The position numbers were made by a program, and so were the translations under genes. Source: Clostridiaceae bacterium Marseille-Q4145 (GTDB taxonomy: Bacteria > Bacillota > Clostridia > Lachnospirales > Lachnospiraceae). From it: 64,000 bases of DNA. Shown here in pieces: positions 43,602-52,379 of this stretch. The stretch lies in NCBI GenBank assembly GCA_018223365.1, contig JAGTTP010000001.1, positions 2,016,410 to 2,080,409 of the forward strand, written 5' to 3'. Each line of letters begins with the position of its first letter. Within the stretch, counting starts at the first letter, position 1. The notes under the pieces were generated by a model that was given only the letters and a program-made list of their open reading frames with translations, searched no databases and was not told where the DNA came from.

Positions 43602-45113
43602 ATGAGAGGACTTTATTCATCAAAGACAAAAATCCGTCATCAGATTTTTACGGAGATTGCCCGCATGGCTTATGAAGGTGGTGATTGTAGTAAACTGGAA
43701 GAACTTCCCTATAAAATAGTACCCGGAGAGGTAGCATCTTACAGAGAGAGCATTTTTCTGGAGAGAGCTGTCGTGGGAGAACGTCTTCGTGTGGCGATGG
43801 GACTTTCCCTTCGGAAGATTTCTGAGCATTCTCTGATTTCCCAGGGAGTGGAGGCCAGTGTTGTAGAGGAAAAATATTATGAACCGCCTCTTATTAACAT
43901 TATCAAATTCGCCTGCCATTCCTGCCCGGAGAACCGTGTGATCGTAACGGAAGGATGTCAGGGATGTCTGGAGCATCCTTGTAAGGAAGTCTGTCCCAAG
44001 GGGGCCATCTCAATGGTAAATGGCAAGTCCCATATTGATCCGGAAAAATGTATCAAGTGTGGAAGATGTGTGGATGCCTGTCCCTATAATGCGATCATCC
44101 ATCAGGAACGCCCCTGTGCCAAAGCCTGCGGTATGAATGCGATCCACTCCGATGAGCACGGAAGAGCAGAAATCGATCAGGATAAGTGCGTTTCCTGTGG
44201 TATGTGTCTGGTAAGCTGTCCCTTCAGTGCAATTGTGGACAAGGGTCAGATTTTCCAGACCATTCTGGCAATCAAGAGTGAGACGCCGGTATATGCCATC
44301 GTGGCACCGGCTGTGGCAGGTCAGTTTGGTCCGGATATGAAGCCGGAGAAAATCCGTCCAGCCTTCCAGGCGCTGGGCTTCAAGGATGTGGTAGAGGTAG
44401 CGGTAGGCGCGGATCTTTGTACCATTGAAGAGGCAAAGGATTTCATGGAGGAAGTACCGGAGAAACTGCCGTTTATGGGAACGTCCTGCTGTCCGGCATG
44501 GTCTGTGATGGCGAAAAAGCTGTTCCCGGAATATGCGAACTGTATTTCCATGGCATTGACACCTATGGTACTGACAGCCCGCATGATCAAACAGAAGGAA
44601 CCGGACTGCAAGGTAGTCTTTGTGGGACCCTGTGCGGCAAAGAAGCTGGAAGCAAGCCGAAGAACTGTCCGCAGCTATGTGGATTTTGTTCTGACTTTTG
44701 AGGAATTACAGGGCATGTTTGATGCAAAGAATGTGAATTTTAAAGAATTGCCGGACGGAGAACCCCTTATGCAGGCAAGTGCTGACGGACGCGGATTCGC
44801 AGCCAGTGGCGGTGTGGCAGCGGCAGTTGTCAAAGCGGTGAAACGGATGGATCCGGATCGTGAAGTGAAGGTGGTCAGTGCAGAAGGCCTGGCAAACTGC
44901 AAGAAGATGATGCAGCTTGCAAAAGCCGGAAAATATAATGGATATCTGCTGGAGGGAATGGCTTGTCCGGGCGGCTGTATTGCCGGAGCAGGAACGATCC
45001 AGCCCATTAAGAAGACCAATGCTTCTCTGGAACTTATGAAGAAGCAGGCAGCATTTACAGATTGCATGGATACAGCATATGAGAATCTTCTTCCGCAGCT
45101 GGAAGAATTATAA
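43602..45113 (+). CDS. Monomeric [FeFe] hydrogenase, group-B-like
   Basis: 503 residues. Iron-sulfur domains come first: Cys105/108/119/122/127 region, then CIKCGRCVDACP (150-161) and CVSCGMCLVSCP (196-207). The H-cluster domain has L1 TSCCPAW (294-300), L2 GPCAAKK (342-348) and L3 MACPGGC (453-459), so all four H-cluster cysteines (one of 296/297, 344, 455, 459) are present. The L2 motif starts with Gly rather than Met-Pro and the end is short, as in group B enzymes. It should evolve or oxidise H2 in the cytoplasm with ferredoxin. Maturases HydEFG are not in the window. A ribosome binding site AAAGG precedes the ATG. Confidence 0.9.
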   Translation: MRGLYSSKTKIRHQIFTEIARMAYEGGDCSKLEELPYKIVPGEVASYRESIFLERAVVGERLRVAMGLSLRKISEHSLISQGVEASVVEEKYYEPPLINIIKFACHSCPENRVIVTEGCQGCLEHPCKEVCPKGAISMVNGKSHIDPEKCIKCGRCVDACPYNAIIHQERPCAKACGMNAIHSDEHGRAEIDQDKCVSCGMCLVSCPFSAIVDKGQIFQTILAIKSETPVYAIVAPAVAGQFGPDMKPEKIRPAFQALGFKDVVEVAVGADLCTIEEAKDFMEEVPEKLPFMGTSCCPAWSVMAKKLFPEYANCISMALTPMVLTARMIKQKEPDCKVVFVGPCAAKKLEASRRTVRSYVDFVLTFEELQGMFDAKNVNFKELPDGEPLMQASADGRGFAASGGVAAAVVKAVKRMDPDREVKVVSAEGLANCKKMMQLAKAGKYNGYLLEGMACPGGCIAGAGTIQPIKKTNASLELMKKQAAFTDCMDTAYENLLPQLEEL

Positions 45114-45125
45114 GAGAACAATAAA

Positions 45126-45156
45126 AAAGCCGGAGCACGTTAAATGCTCCGGCTTT
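45126..45156. terminator. Bidirectional terminator between hydrogenase and bioY
   Basis: AAAGCCGGAGCA (45126-45137) is perfectly complementary to 45145-45156. It has A-rich and T-rich flanks and lies between convergent genes. Confidence 0.85.
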
Positions 45157-45187
45157 CTCTCACATAACTGTATGCAGGTGTGAGCTC

Positions 45188-45748
45188 TTACACAGTATGG
45201 GAAGTGAGGGAGATGCCTCCTTTTGCCAGGGTTTTCTTCAGAATGATGGATACTACCATCGCCCCCGCTACGGAAAGGATATCTTTCGGCAGATAAGGTA
45301 CGGATACCAGTAAAAATGAGGGGATAAAGTCCATCTGTGCGATGATGGAATAATGAAAAGCTCCCAGCACATGACAGATCATAAGTCCTGCCAGACCGAG
45401 AATGCCGCCGGTCACATGGTTTTTCATTTCTCCACCCATGCCGCAGAAGAATGCCTGGAATAAGAATCCATACAGGAAACCTCCGGTGTAACCGAACAGT
45501 TTGCCGATGCCTGCGGTCATGCCGGTAAAGACTGGAACTCCGATGAAACCGAGAATCAGATATAACAGGACACAGAGGGTACCGCGTCTGCGTCCCAGGC
45601 TGAAGCCGCACAATGCAACTGCAAAAGTCTGAAGCGTGATCGGAACGCCGGAAGGCATGGGAATCTGAAGAATGGAGAGAACTGCGAGGACCGCAGTGAA
45701 CATACCCACCATGGCGATGGTCTGGGTGGAAGTGTTTGAATTTTTCAT
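45188..45748 (-). CDS. bioY: Biotin transporter BioY (ECF S component)
   Basis: 186 residues from ATG 45748 (AGAGG nine bases upstream; TTG 45757 is a poorer alternative). About six membrane helices. The BioY pattern is clear: SILQIPMPSGVPITLQTFAVALCGFSLGRRRG, then LLYLILGFIGVPVFTGMTAGIGKLFGYTGGFLYGFL. It binds biotin and works with shared ECF transporter ATPases (EcfAA'T), which are not in the window. The palindrome within its promoter suggests repression by a biotin-responsive regulator. Confidence 0.93.
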   Translation of the reverse strand: MKNSNTSTQTIAMVGMFTAVLAVLSILQIPMPSGVPITLQTFAVALCGFSLGRRRGTLCVLLYLILGFIGVPVFTGMTAGIGKLFGYTGGFLYGFLFQAFFCGMGGEMKNHVTGGILGLAGLMICHVLGAFHYSIIAQMDFIPSFLLVSVPYLPKDILSVAGAMVVSIILKKTLAKGGISLTSHTV

Positions 45749-45780
45749 AACAGTCAACCTCTTTTCGTAAATTAATAACT

Positions 45781-45809
45781 ATTATATCGAGGCAGTTAAC
45801 TGTAGTCAA
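45781..45809 (-). promoter_or_regulatory. bioY promoter with palindromic operator (minus strand)
   Basis: On the minus strand TTGACT (45804-45809), 17 bases, TATAAT (45781-45786). The perfect dyad CAGTTAACTG (45793-45802) lies between them. This is an ideal repressor position and would suit BirA or BioR-type control. Confidence 0.75.
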
Positions 45810-45850
45810 TAAAAAACTCTGCGGAATCCTTGTCCGGATTCCACAGAGTC
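45810..45850 (-). terminator. Terminator of the DtxR/MntR-type gene
   Basis: ACTCTGCGGAATCC (45816-45829) pairs with 45836-45849 with one mismatch; on the minus strand it is followed by TTTTTTATT. Confidence 0.85.
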
Positions 45851-45855
45851 GTAAA

Positions 45856-46215
45856 TTATCGGGAAATCAATTTGATTCGTTCAAAACTTTCATCACTGAT
45901 GACATGTTCCATACGGCAGGCATCTTTTTTTGCGGTTTCTTCACTGACCCCAATGGATACGAGAAACTGCTGAATGACCAGATGCTTTTCATATATTTTC
46001 AAAGCAATGGAAAGACCTGCGCCGGTTAATACCAGATTACCATGATCGTCCAGTGCAACGAATCCATTTTCGCGGAGACGTTTCATGGCAACACTGATGC
46101 TTGGCTTACTGTAACCAAGATAGTTGGCTACATCAATGGAACGGACATTTCCCAACTCCTTAGAGAGTACCAGAATGGCTTCCAGGTAATCCTCAGGAGA
46201 TTCCTGCATTTTCAT
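45856..46215 (-). CDS. DtxR/MntR family metal-dependent regulator
   Basis: 119 residues from ATG 46215 (GGGGGAAAAG upstream; the frame extends further but without a site). Helix-turn-helix: SPEDYLEAILVLSKELGNVRSIDVANYLGYSKPSISVAMKRLRENGFV. The C-terminal dimerisation region has metal-binding residues (CRMEHVISDESFERI). Short MntR-like proteins respond to Mn2+ or Fe2+ and repress metal uptake genes. No target gene is in the window. Confidence 0.88.
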   Translation of the reverse strand: MKMQESPEDYLEAILVLSKELGNVRSIDVANYLGYSKPSISVAMKRLRENGFVALDDHGNLVLTGAGLSIALKIYEKHLVIQQFLVSIGVSEETAKKDACRMEHVISDESFERIKLISR

Positions 46216-46315
46216 AGTTCGCTTTTCCCCCTTCACTTCCCGAATCCAAGGAAAAAGTTCCTTTAGACATGGTATTTTATATCCATAGCATACCACATGA
46301 GGAGGTGGATTGCAA

Positions 46316-46344
46316 TTGAAAAACAGGAAGGAACATCGTATAAT
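46316..46344 (+). promoter_or_regulatory. Promoter of the VWA/MoxR operon
   Basis: TTGAAA (46316-46321), 17 bases, TATAAT (46339-46344), 55 bp before the first gene. Confidence 0.7.
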
Positions 46345-46398
46345 GTTAACTATTCAGAGTAAATCGTTACGAGTAATGACGCAGGATGAGGAGACGAT

Positions 46399-47712
46399 AT
46401 GAAAGAAGAAAGAAGTCAGGAGCTTGCAGAAAAGGCGGTAAAACTGGCGGATCTGTGGATTCGAAAACGGCTGCCCTGGCTTGGAGGTGCTCTGATGGTG
46501 CCGGTAAATGAATGGCTGGAAAGTGACGTATCCGGGACAGATGGAGTACGGATTTTCTGGAACCCGGATGAAGTCTGTAGATTTTTTGAGGAGAGTACAG
46601 CAAAACTGGCCCGCAGATATCTGCATCTTCTGCTTCATGGGTTATATCTTCACCCTCTGCGGGAAGAAAAAGGGGAAGAAGAACTCTGGTGGCTGGCATG
46701 TGATCTGATGACGGAATATCGAATTGACAGAATAGATGTACCGGGATTCCTTCGTCCGGTACCAGCCGAGAGGAGCCGCAGCTACCGGAAAATCCAGGAA
46801 GCAGGGGCGGAATTGACGGAACAGGGTGTCGCAGAGTGGCTTTTGCATCTTAATAAGGAGCAGATCCGGGAACTGGAGCAGACTTTCCGGTGGGATGACC
46901 ATAACTGCTGGAGGAAAGACGATGAACCGGAGCATCATATGGAACGGATTTCGGAGCGGGTGGAAGAACTGAAGCTCTGTACAGAAGCGGTTCACCGGTG
47001 GAGGACAGTCTGGATGCAGGCATCCGTGCAGCGTCAGGAGCATAAGCGGCAGGCAGGCGGCAGCGCCGGAGGACAGAGCCAAATGATCAGACTGAAAGAA
47101 GACCGGCAGTATGATTATCGGGAATTTTTGAGAAAATATGCCGTCTGGGGTGAGACTCTCAGCCTTGATACAGACAGTTTTGACTATCTTCCTTATGATT
47201 ACAGCCGCAGAATGTATGAAAATCTGCTGCTGCTGGAACCTTTGGAATATAAGGAAGTGCGGCGATTACGGGAATTTGTCATTGCTATTGATACGTCCGG
47301 ATCCTGTTCAGGAAAAGTGGTGCGGCAGTTTCTCACGGAGACCTGGGAAATCTTTCGGGAACGGGAAAATTTTTTTGAACACATGAATATCCACATCCTT
47401 CAGTGTGACTGCGCGATTCAGGAGCATGTGCGAATCACATGTCAGGAAGAATGGCAGGAGTATGTGGATCATGTGGAAGTGAAAGGACACGGGGACACAG
47501 ATTTTACTCCGGTATTCCGGCTGGTGGATAAGATGATCCGTGAAAAGGAACTGACAAATCTGAAAGGACTTTTGTATTTTACGGATGGGGATGGGATTTA
47601 TCCGGATTGGATTCCTTCCTATGAGACAGCGTTCGTATTTTTAAACCAGGAACTGAAAAAGGGAAAGGCGCCGGATTGGGCGGAAGACCTGACCCTTGGA
47701 TTGGAGATATAG
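46399..47712 (+). CDS. VWA-like protein with a degenerate metallopeptidase-like N-terminus
   Basis: 437 residues. The N-terminal part resembles the metallopeptidase-like domain of DUF2201 proteins, but the expected HExxH is replaced by His76-LLL-His80 (RRYLHLLLHGLYLH), so the catalytic Glu is missing. Residues ~290-437 form a von Willebrand A-like domain with a MIDAS motif (IDTSGSCSG, Asp298 to Ser302) and a later TDGDG. It is paired with a MoxR-type AAA ATPase, a common combination for metal insertion or protein remodelling. GAGGAG precedes the ATG. Confidence 0.83.
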   Translation: MKEERSQELAEKAVKLADLWIRKRLPWLGGALMVPVNEWLESDVSGTDGVRIFWNPDEVCRFFEESTAKLARRYLHLLLHGLYLHPLREEKGEEELWWLACDLMTEYRIDRIDVPGFLRPVPAERSRSYRKIQEAGAELTEQGVAEWLLHLNKEQIRELEQTFRWDDHNCWRKDDEPEHHMERISERVEELKLCTEAVHRWRTVWMQASVQRQEHKRQAGGSAGGQSQMIRLKEDRQYDYREFLRKYAVWGETLSLDTDSFDYLPYDYSRRMYENLLLLEPLEYKEVRRLREFVIAIDTSGSCSGKVVRQFLTETWEIFRERENFFEHMNIHILQCDCAIQEHVRITCQEEWQEYVDHVEVKGHGDTDFTPVFRLVDKMIREKELTNLKGLLYFTDGDGIYPDWIPSYETAFVFLNQELKKGKAPDWAEDLTLGLEI

Positions 47713-47713
47713 T

Positions 47714-49180
47714 ATGAATATACAGGAAGCCAGAGAGGAGATCATCGAGACTCTGCGGGCATATACAGCCAGGGACGAAGCCGGATGTTTCCGTATTCCG
47801 ACGGTGCGGCAGCGGCCGCTTCTCATTATGGGACCGCCCGGTATCGGTAAGACGGCTGTGGTGGAGCAGGCAGCCAGAATCTGCGGTGTGGGACTGGTAT
47901 CCTATGCCATGACCCATCATACCAGGCAGAGTGCGGTCGGTCTGCCTCAGTTGGTCCAGCACAAATATGGAGAAAAAAGCTGTACAGTGACGGAATACAC
48001 CATGAGTGAGATCGTGGCGTCCATTTATGATTATATGGAAGCAACCGGATTCCGGGAGGGCATTCTTTTCCTGGATGAGATCAATTGTGTGTCGGAGACA
48101 CTGGCGCCTACCATGCTGCAGCTTCTACAGTTTAAGATGTTCGGAACCCATCGGGTGCCGGAGGGCTGGATCATAGTGGCGGCCGGAAATCCGCCGGAAT
48201 TTAATCACGCAGTGCGGGAATTGGATATGGCGGCACTGGATCGGGTGCGGACGCTGGAAGTAGAGGCAGACGTGCGGATATGGCAGTCCTATGCAGTGGA
48301 GAGGGGCATACATCCGGCGGTGCTTTCTTATCTGGAAATGAAGCCGGAACAGTTCTATCAGGTAACGGAGACCCGGAAGAAGAAAGAGTTTGTCACGGCC
48401 AGAGGATGGGAAGATCTATCTGCGGTTTTAAAAGAGTATGAACGACAGGGATTGGCAGTAGGAACCTCTTTTATGTCAGAATTTTTAAGCAATCCGGAGG
48501 TGGCGGCAGATTTTGATACCTATTACCGGATGGACCGGAAGTTCCAGGGACGGTACAGGCTGCCGGAACTTCTGGACGGAAAACTGCCGGAATCAGAAGA
48601 AACAGAACTGATGCAGAATCTGCAGCAGGAAGGAAAAGATGCGGCATGTATGTGTGTGCACCATCTGCTGGCAGCTGTATCAGAGCGGATGACTTCTTAT
48701 GGAATCCATGTGCGGCAGCAGAAGCGTCTTCAGGAGGTGCTGTCCTACCGGGATCGCTATTTCACGGAACACGGAGGAGGAACCCTGCGGGAATTTTTGG
48801 AACAACGGAAGAAAGAACTTCGCGTCCGCAAAGAACATGGTCTCTTAAAGGATCAGGAAGAACGGCTGGAACAATGGGTAGACCGGCAGCTTCTGGATGG
48901 CATGGATGACAGCTTGCCGGGAAAACATTCCATGGAAGAAGAAAAGAAGGCTGTTTTAGCGGCTATGAACCGGGGAACGGATTTCCTGGTACATGCATTT
49001 GGGACAGATCTGGAACTGTCAGACTGGCTCTGGGGACTGAAACATCACGGGGATTACCGGCTCTTTGGATTCCAGAGACCGGAATATGACCATATTACAG
49101 AAGAAAAAGATCTGGAGAAGAAACTTCGGGATCAGTTAAAAGAAATGGAGGAACAATATGAAACTTGTAATCGCATCTGA
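47714..49180 (+). CDS. MoxR-type AAA ATPase
   Basis: 488 residues from ATG 47714 (GGAG seven bases upstream). Walker A is GPPGIGKT (40-47), Walker B is ILFLDEIN, followed by a sensor-1-like AAGNPPEFN. The C-terminal ~200 residues are a charged helical part with a VRKEHGLLKDQEERLEQW segment. These ATPases act as chaperones with VWA partners, such as the one encoded just upstream. It overlaps the following phosphoesterase by 23 bp. Confidence 0.88.
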   Translation: MNIQEAREEIIETLRAYTARDEAGCFRIPTVRQRPLLIMGPPGIGKTAVVEQAARICGVGLVSYAMTHHTRQSAVGLPQLVQHKYGEKSCTVTEYTMSEIVASIYDYMEATGFREGILFLDEINCVSETLAPTMLQLLQFKMFGTHRVPEGWIIVAAGNPPEFNHAVRELDMAALDRVRTLEVEADVRIWQSYAVERGIHPAVLSYLEMKPEQFYQVTETRKKKEFVTARGWEDLSAVLKEYERQGLAVGTSFMSEFLSNPEVAADFDTYYRMDRKFQGRYRLPELLDGKLPESEETELMQNLQQEGKDAACMCVHHLLAAVSERMTSYGIHVRQQKRLQEVLSYRDRYFTEHGGGTLREFLEQRKKELRVRKEHGLLKDQEERLEQWVDRQLLDGMDDSLPGKHSMEEEKKAVLAAMNRGTDFLVHAFGTDLELSDWLWGLKHHGDYRLFGFQRPEYDHITEEKDLEKKLRDQLKEMEEQYETCNRI

Positions 49181-49700
49181 CATTCATGGTTCTGCATACT
49201 ATTGCAGAAAACTACTGGAGCGTGTGGAGAAGGAACAACCGGACCGGCTGGTATTTTTGGGAGATATTCTTTACCACGGTCCGAGAAATGATCTTCCGAA
49301 AGATTATGCACCGAAGGAAGTTATTGCGATGCTGAATCCTTTGAAGGAGAAAATCCTCTGTGTCCGCGGGAACTGCGATACGGAAGTGGATCAGATGGTA
49401 CTGGAATTCCCGATTTTGGCGGATTATGGATTTTTATACGAAAAAGGGCGCATGATTTTCCTGACCCACGGACATGTATTCAATGAAAAGAATCTGCCGA
49501 TGCTGGGAAAAGGAGACATTTTACTTCATGGACATACTCATGTGCCGGTATGCAGAGAGCATGAGACCTATATTTATATGAATCCGGGCTCTGTCTCTAT
49601 TCCGAAAGAAGAAAGTGCCCACAGTTATATGACTTATGAGGACGGACTGTTCCAGTGGAAGGATCTGGATGGACAGGTATATATGGAATATCGGATCTAA
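49158..49700 (+). CDS. YfcE-type metallophosphoesterase
   Basis: 180 residues with all calcineurin-like motifs: ASDIHGS (DxH), FLGDIL (GD), RGNCD (GNxD/H), LTHGH and LHGHTHVP (GHxH). Close to E. coli YfcE, a Mn2+-dependent phosphodiesterase of unknown substrate. It starts inside the end of the AAA gene, so the three genes form an operon, although a phosphoesterase is not the usual companion. Confidence 0.92.
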   Translation: MKLVIASDIHGSAYYCRKLLERVEKEQPDRLVFLGDILYHGPRNDLPKDYAPKEVIAMLNPLKEKILCVRGNCDTEVDQMVLEFPILADYGFLYEKGRMIFLTHGHVFNEKNLPMLGKGDILLHGHTHVPVCREHETYIYMNPGSVSIPKEESAHSYMTYEDGLFQWKDLDGQVYMEYRI

Positions 49701-49710
49701 AATATTTATA

Positions 49711-49755
49711 TTTATTCACAAAAAAGCTTGCAATCGTGAATAAATGCATTATAAT
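49711..49755 (+). promoter_or_regulatory. Promoter of the amino acid transporter with inverted repeat
   Basis: TTGCAA (49728-49733), 16 bases, TATAAT (49750-49755). TTTATTCAC (49711-49719) pairs exactly with GTGAATAAA (49736-49744), so the repeat brackets the -35. The TGAAT/ATTCA half-sites recall ArgR boxes but do not match the consensus fully. Confidence 0.65.
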
Positions 49756-49803
49756 TAGTCAATGATAAAAGTTTATGATACTTTTTATGAGGAGGAAACT
49801 ATT

Positions 49804-50667
49804 ATGAAAAAGAAAATCGTAAGCGTAATGCTGACAGCAGCTATGGCAGCTACTCTTCTTGCAGGATGCGGAAGCAGCAGTGCAGCAACTGATACTGCAG
49901 CAGATGAGACCACTGAGGCAGCTGATGAGACTGAAGAAGATGCAGAAGCAGCTGAGGATACCGAGGCAGCAGCAGAGGACGCAGCAGAAGTAACGACTGT
50001 AGAGCCGGGTGTTCTGACCATGGGTACTAACGCAACATTCCCGCCATATGAGTACAAAGATGGAGATGACATCGTAGGTATCGATGCTGAGATCGCACAG
50101 GCAATGGCTGACAAACTTGGCTTGAAGCTTGAGATCGTTGATATGGACTTTGATTCTCTGATCGCTTCTATCCAGTCCGGCAAGATTGACATGAGCCTCG
50201 CTGGCATGACGGTAACCGAGGAGAGAAAACAGAACGTAGATTTTACTGATTCTTATGCAACAGGTGTTCAGGTTATCATCGTAAAAGATGATTCTGACAT
50301 CGCTTCCGTAGATGATCTGCAGGATAAACTGATCGGTGTTCAGCAGGGAACTACCGGACATCTGTACTGCGCTGATGACTTTGGCGAGGATCATGTAAAT
50401 GCACTTCCGAATGGTGCTACTGCTGTACAGGCACTGCTTCAGGGCAAGGTTGACTGTGTAGTTATCGACCAGGAGCCGGCAAAAGCATTTGTAGAGGCTA
50501 ACGAGGGACTGAAGATCCTTGATACTGCATACACCACAGAGGATTATGCAGCAGCTGTATCCAAAGACAACCCGGCACTGACTGCAGCACTGAACAAAGC
50601 GCTTCAGGAGCTGAAGGATGATGGAACCATTCAGGGAATTCTTGATAAATACATCAAAGCAGAATAA
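49804..50667 (+). CDS. Amino acid ABC transporter substrate-binding lipoprotein
   Basis: 287 residues from ATG 49804 (GGAGGAAAC upstream). MKKKIVSVMLTAAMAATLLAGC ends in a lipobox with Cys22, followed by a low-complexity acidic linker to about residue 60. The mature fold is SBP family 3: LTMGTNATFPPYEYKDGDDIVGIDAEIAQAMADKLG, VDMDFDSLIASIQSGKIDMSLAGMTVTEERKQNVDFTDSYA. This family binds polar amino acids such as glutamine, arginine or cystine. A terminator and a long hairpin separate it from the permease. Confidence 0.94.
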   Translation: MKKKIVSVMLTAAMAATLLAGCGSSSAATDTAADETTEAADETEEDAEAAEDTEAAAEDAAEVTTVEPGVLTMGTNATFPPYEYKDGDDIVGIDAEIAQAMADKLGLKLEIVDMDFDSLIASIQSGKIDMSLAGMTVTEERKQNVDFTDSYATGVQVIIVKDDSDIASVDDLQDKLIGVQQGTTGHLYCADDFGEDHVNALPNGATAVQALLQGKVDCVVIDQEPAKAFVEANEGLKILDTAYTTEDYAAAVSKDNPALTAALNKALQELKDDGTIQGILDKYIKAE

Positions 50668-50692
50668 GTTCTGAATCTGAAAAGAACAGAGG

Positions 50693-50725
50693 CGGAGGTG
50701 TTCCGTATTGAACACCTCCGTTTTT
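50693..50725 (+). terminator. Terminator/attenuator after the amino acid-binding gene
   Basis: CGGAGGTGTTC (50693-50703) is perfectly complementary to 50710-50720, followed by TTTTT. Partial read-through would give excess binding protein. Confidence 0.88.
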
Positions 50726-50761
50726 CCTGTATAGAAGCCCAAAACATCCGGAAAAAACCGC

Positions 50762-50807
50762 ATGGATATATAAGAAGCAATCTGAGACTTGCTTTTTATA
50801 TATCCAT
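50762..50807 (+). ncRNA. 19-bp hairpin in the permease leader
   Basis: Arms 50762-50780 and 50789-50807 form 19 pairs with a single G-U, around an 8-base loop. With no following T-tract it is not a terminator and may be an RNA processing or stabilising element. Confidence 0.55.
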
Positions 50808-50894
50808 ACTGTAAAATAAATGCATATTTATGCGTAAGAGCAAAGTTTATTTGCACAAAGATACGAAACGAGGGAAATGAAAGGAGCCATAATT

Positions 50895-51617
50895 ATGTGG
50901 GAAAGTCTTAAGATGGGATTCTATCAGACATTTATACTGGAAGATAATTACCAGTATTTCGTAAAAGGTCTGGGAACCACGCTGACGGTAACTATTTTTG
51001 CATTGATCATCGGTGTGATCATCGGTGTACTGGTGGCAATCATCCGTTCTGCACATGACCAGCAGCCGGAGAAAAAGAAAGGACTGCCGCTTAAAATTCT
51101 CAATGGAATTTGTAAAGTGTATCTGACGGTGATCCGTGGAACGCCTATGATGGTACAGCTTCTGATCATGTGGTTTGTAGTGTGGGCAAGCGCCAGATCC
51201 ACAGACAGCAATATGATGAAATGTGCGATTCTGGCATTTGGAATTAACTCAGGCGCATATGTGGCTGAGATCTTCCGTTCCGGCATCATGTCCATCGACA
51301 AAGGGCAGATGGAGGCAGGCCGTTCCGTTGGTCTGACCTATGCAACGACCATGCGTTATATCATTATTCCGCAGGCATTCAAAAATGTACTGCCGGCACT
51401 GGGTAATGAGCTGATTACCCTTGTAAAGGAAACATCCGTTGTAACCGTTATCGGTCTTCGCGATCTGACCAAAGGAGCTATGATCGTCCAGGCTAAGACT
51501 TATCAGGCGCTGGTTCCCTACGTTGCGATTGCAGCAATCTATCTGGTGATAGTAATGTTCCTGACATGGATCATGGGAAAAATGGAAAGGAGACTGAGAC
51601 AGAGTGATTTACGTTAA
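50895..51617 (+). CDS. Amino acid ABC transporter permease
   Basis: 240 residues from ATG 50895 (AAGGAG upstream). About five membrane helices and the His/Glu/Gln permease signature: FVKGLGTTLTVTIFALIIGVIIG, TVIRGTPMMVQLLIMWFV, and the EAA loop region EAGRSVGLTYATTMRYIIIPQAFKNVLPALGNELITLVKETSVV. It forms the channel used by the family-3 binding protein. The end overlaps the ATPase gene by 14 bp. Confidence 0.94.
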   Translation: MWESLKMGFYQTFILEDNYQYFVKGLGTTLTVTIFALIIGVIIGVLVAIIRSAHDQQPEKKKGLPLKILNGICKVYLTVIRGTPMMVQLLIMWFVVWASARSTDSNMMKCAILAFGINSGAYVAEIFRSGIMSIDKGQMEAGRSVGLTYATTMRYIIIPQAFKNVLPALGNELITLVKETSVVTVIGLRDLTKGAMIVQAKTYQALVPYVAIAAIYLVIVMFLTWIMGKMERRLRQSDLR

Positions 51618-52326
51618 AGGATTATCCAAATCATACGGTGACAATCAGGTTATCAAAAATATTGACATGCATATTGCTCCCGGGGAGAAAGTCGTTATCA
51701 TCGGACCGTCGGGTTCCGGAAAATCTACCTTCCTACGCTGCCTGAATCTCCTGGAGCAGCCGACTTCCGGAAGTATCGTATTTGACGGACAGGAGATTAC
51801 CGATCCGAAGGCAGACATTAATGAGATCCGCCGTCATATGGGAATGGTATTCCAGCATTTTAATTTGTTCAACAACCTGACGGTGCTGGACAATATTACA
51901 CTGGCTCCTATCAAATTAAAGATCATGACGAAGAAAGAGGCAGAGGCAGAGGCCATGCGTCTTTTAAAACTGGTCAACCTGGAAGAAAAGGCAAATGCTT
52001 ACCCAGCACAGTTGTCCGGAGGACAGAAACAGCGTATTGCCATTGTACGTTCCCTTGCCATGAAGCCGAAGGTAATGCTCTTTGACGAGCCAACTTCCGC
52101 ACTGGATCCGGAGATGGTTGGTGAGGTTCTGGATCTGATGAAGAAACTGGCTGACGACGGTATGACCATGGCAGTGGTCACCCATGAGATGGGATTTGCA
52201 AGAGAAGTGGCTACCAGAGTAGTATTCATGGATGAAGGCATTATTATGGAAGAAAACAATCCGAAGGATTTCTTTGGTAATCCGCAGAATGAACGACTGA
52301 AAAGTTTTCTCGCAAAAGTGTTGTGA
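51604..52326 (+). CDS. Amino acid ABC transporter ATP-binding protein (GlnQ-type)
   Basis: 240 residues starting at GTG 51604. Walker A is GPSGSGKST, signature LSGGQKQRIAI, Walker B VMLFDEPTSALDPEM, H-loop VTHEMGFA. The ending IIMEENNPKDFFGNPQNERLKSFLAKVL is usual for GlnQ/HisP-type ATPases. It powers the permease with which it overlaps. Confidence 0.95.
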   Translation: MIYVKGLSKSYGDNQVIKNIDMHIAPGEKVVIIGPSGSGKSTFLRCLNLLEQPTSGSIVFDGQEITDPKADINEIRRHMGMVFQHFNLFNNLTVLDNITLAPIKLKIMTKKEAEAEAMRLLKLVNLEEKANAYPAQLSGGQKQRIAIVRSLAMKPKVMLFDEPTSALDPEMVGEVLDLMKKLADDGMTMAVVTHEMGFAREVATRVVFMDEGIIMEENNPKDFFGNPQNERLKSFLAKVL

Positions 52327-52379
52327 TTTCTTGCTTTCTATGATAGAATGAATCTGTTTAACACGTAGGAGGTGTGAAA

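Noticed and set aside
49711..49755. ArgR box in the amino acid transporter promoter
   Set aside because: The TGAAT and ATTCA half-sites are present but spacing and symmetry do not fit the consensus well enough.
49759..50856. 365-codon minus-strand frame opposite the amino acid-binding gene
   Set aside because: Antisense of a low-complexity lipoprotein gene; no start site or similarity.
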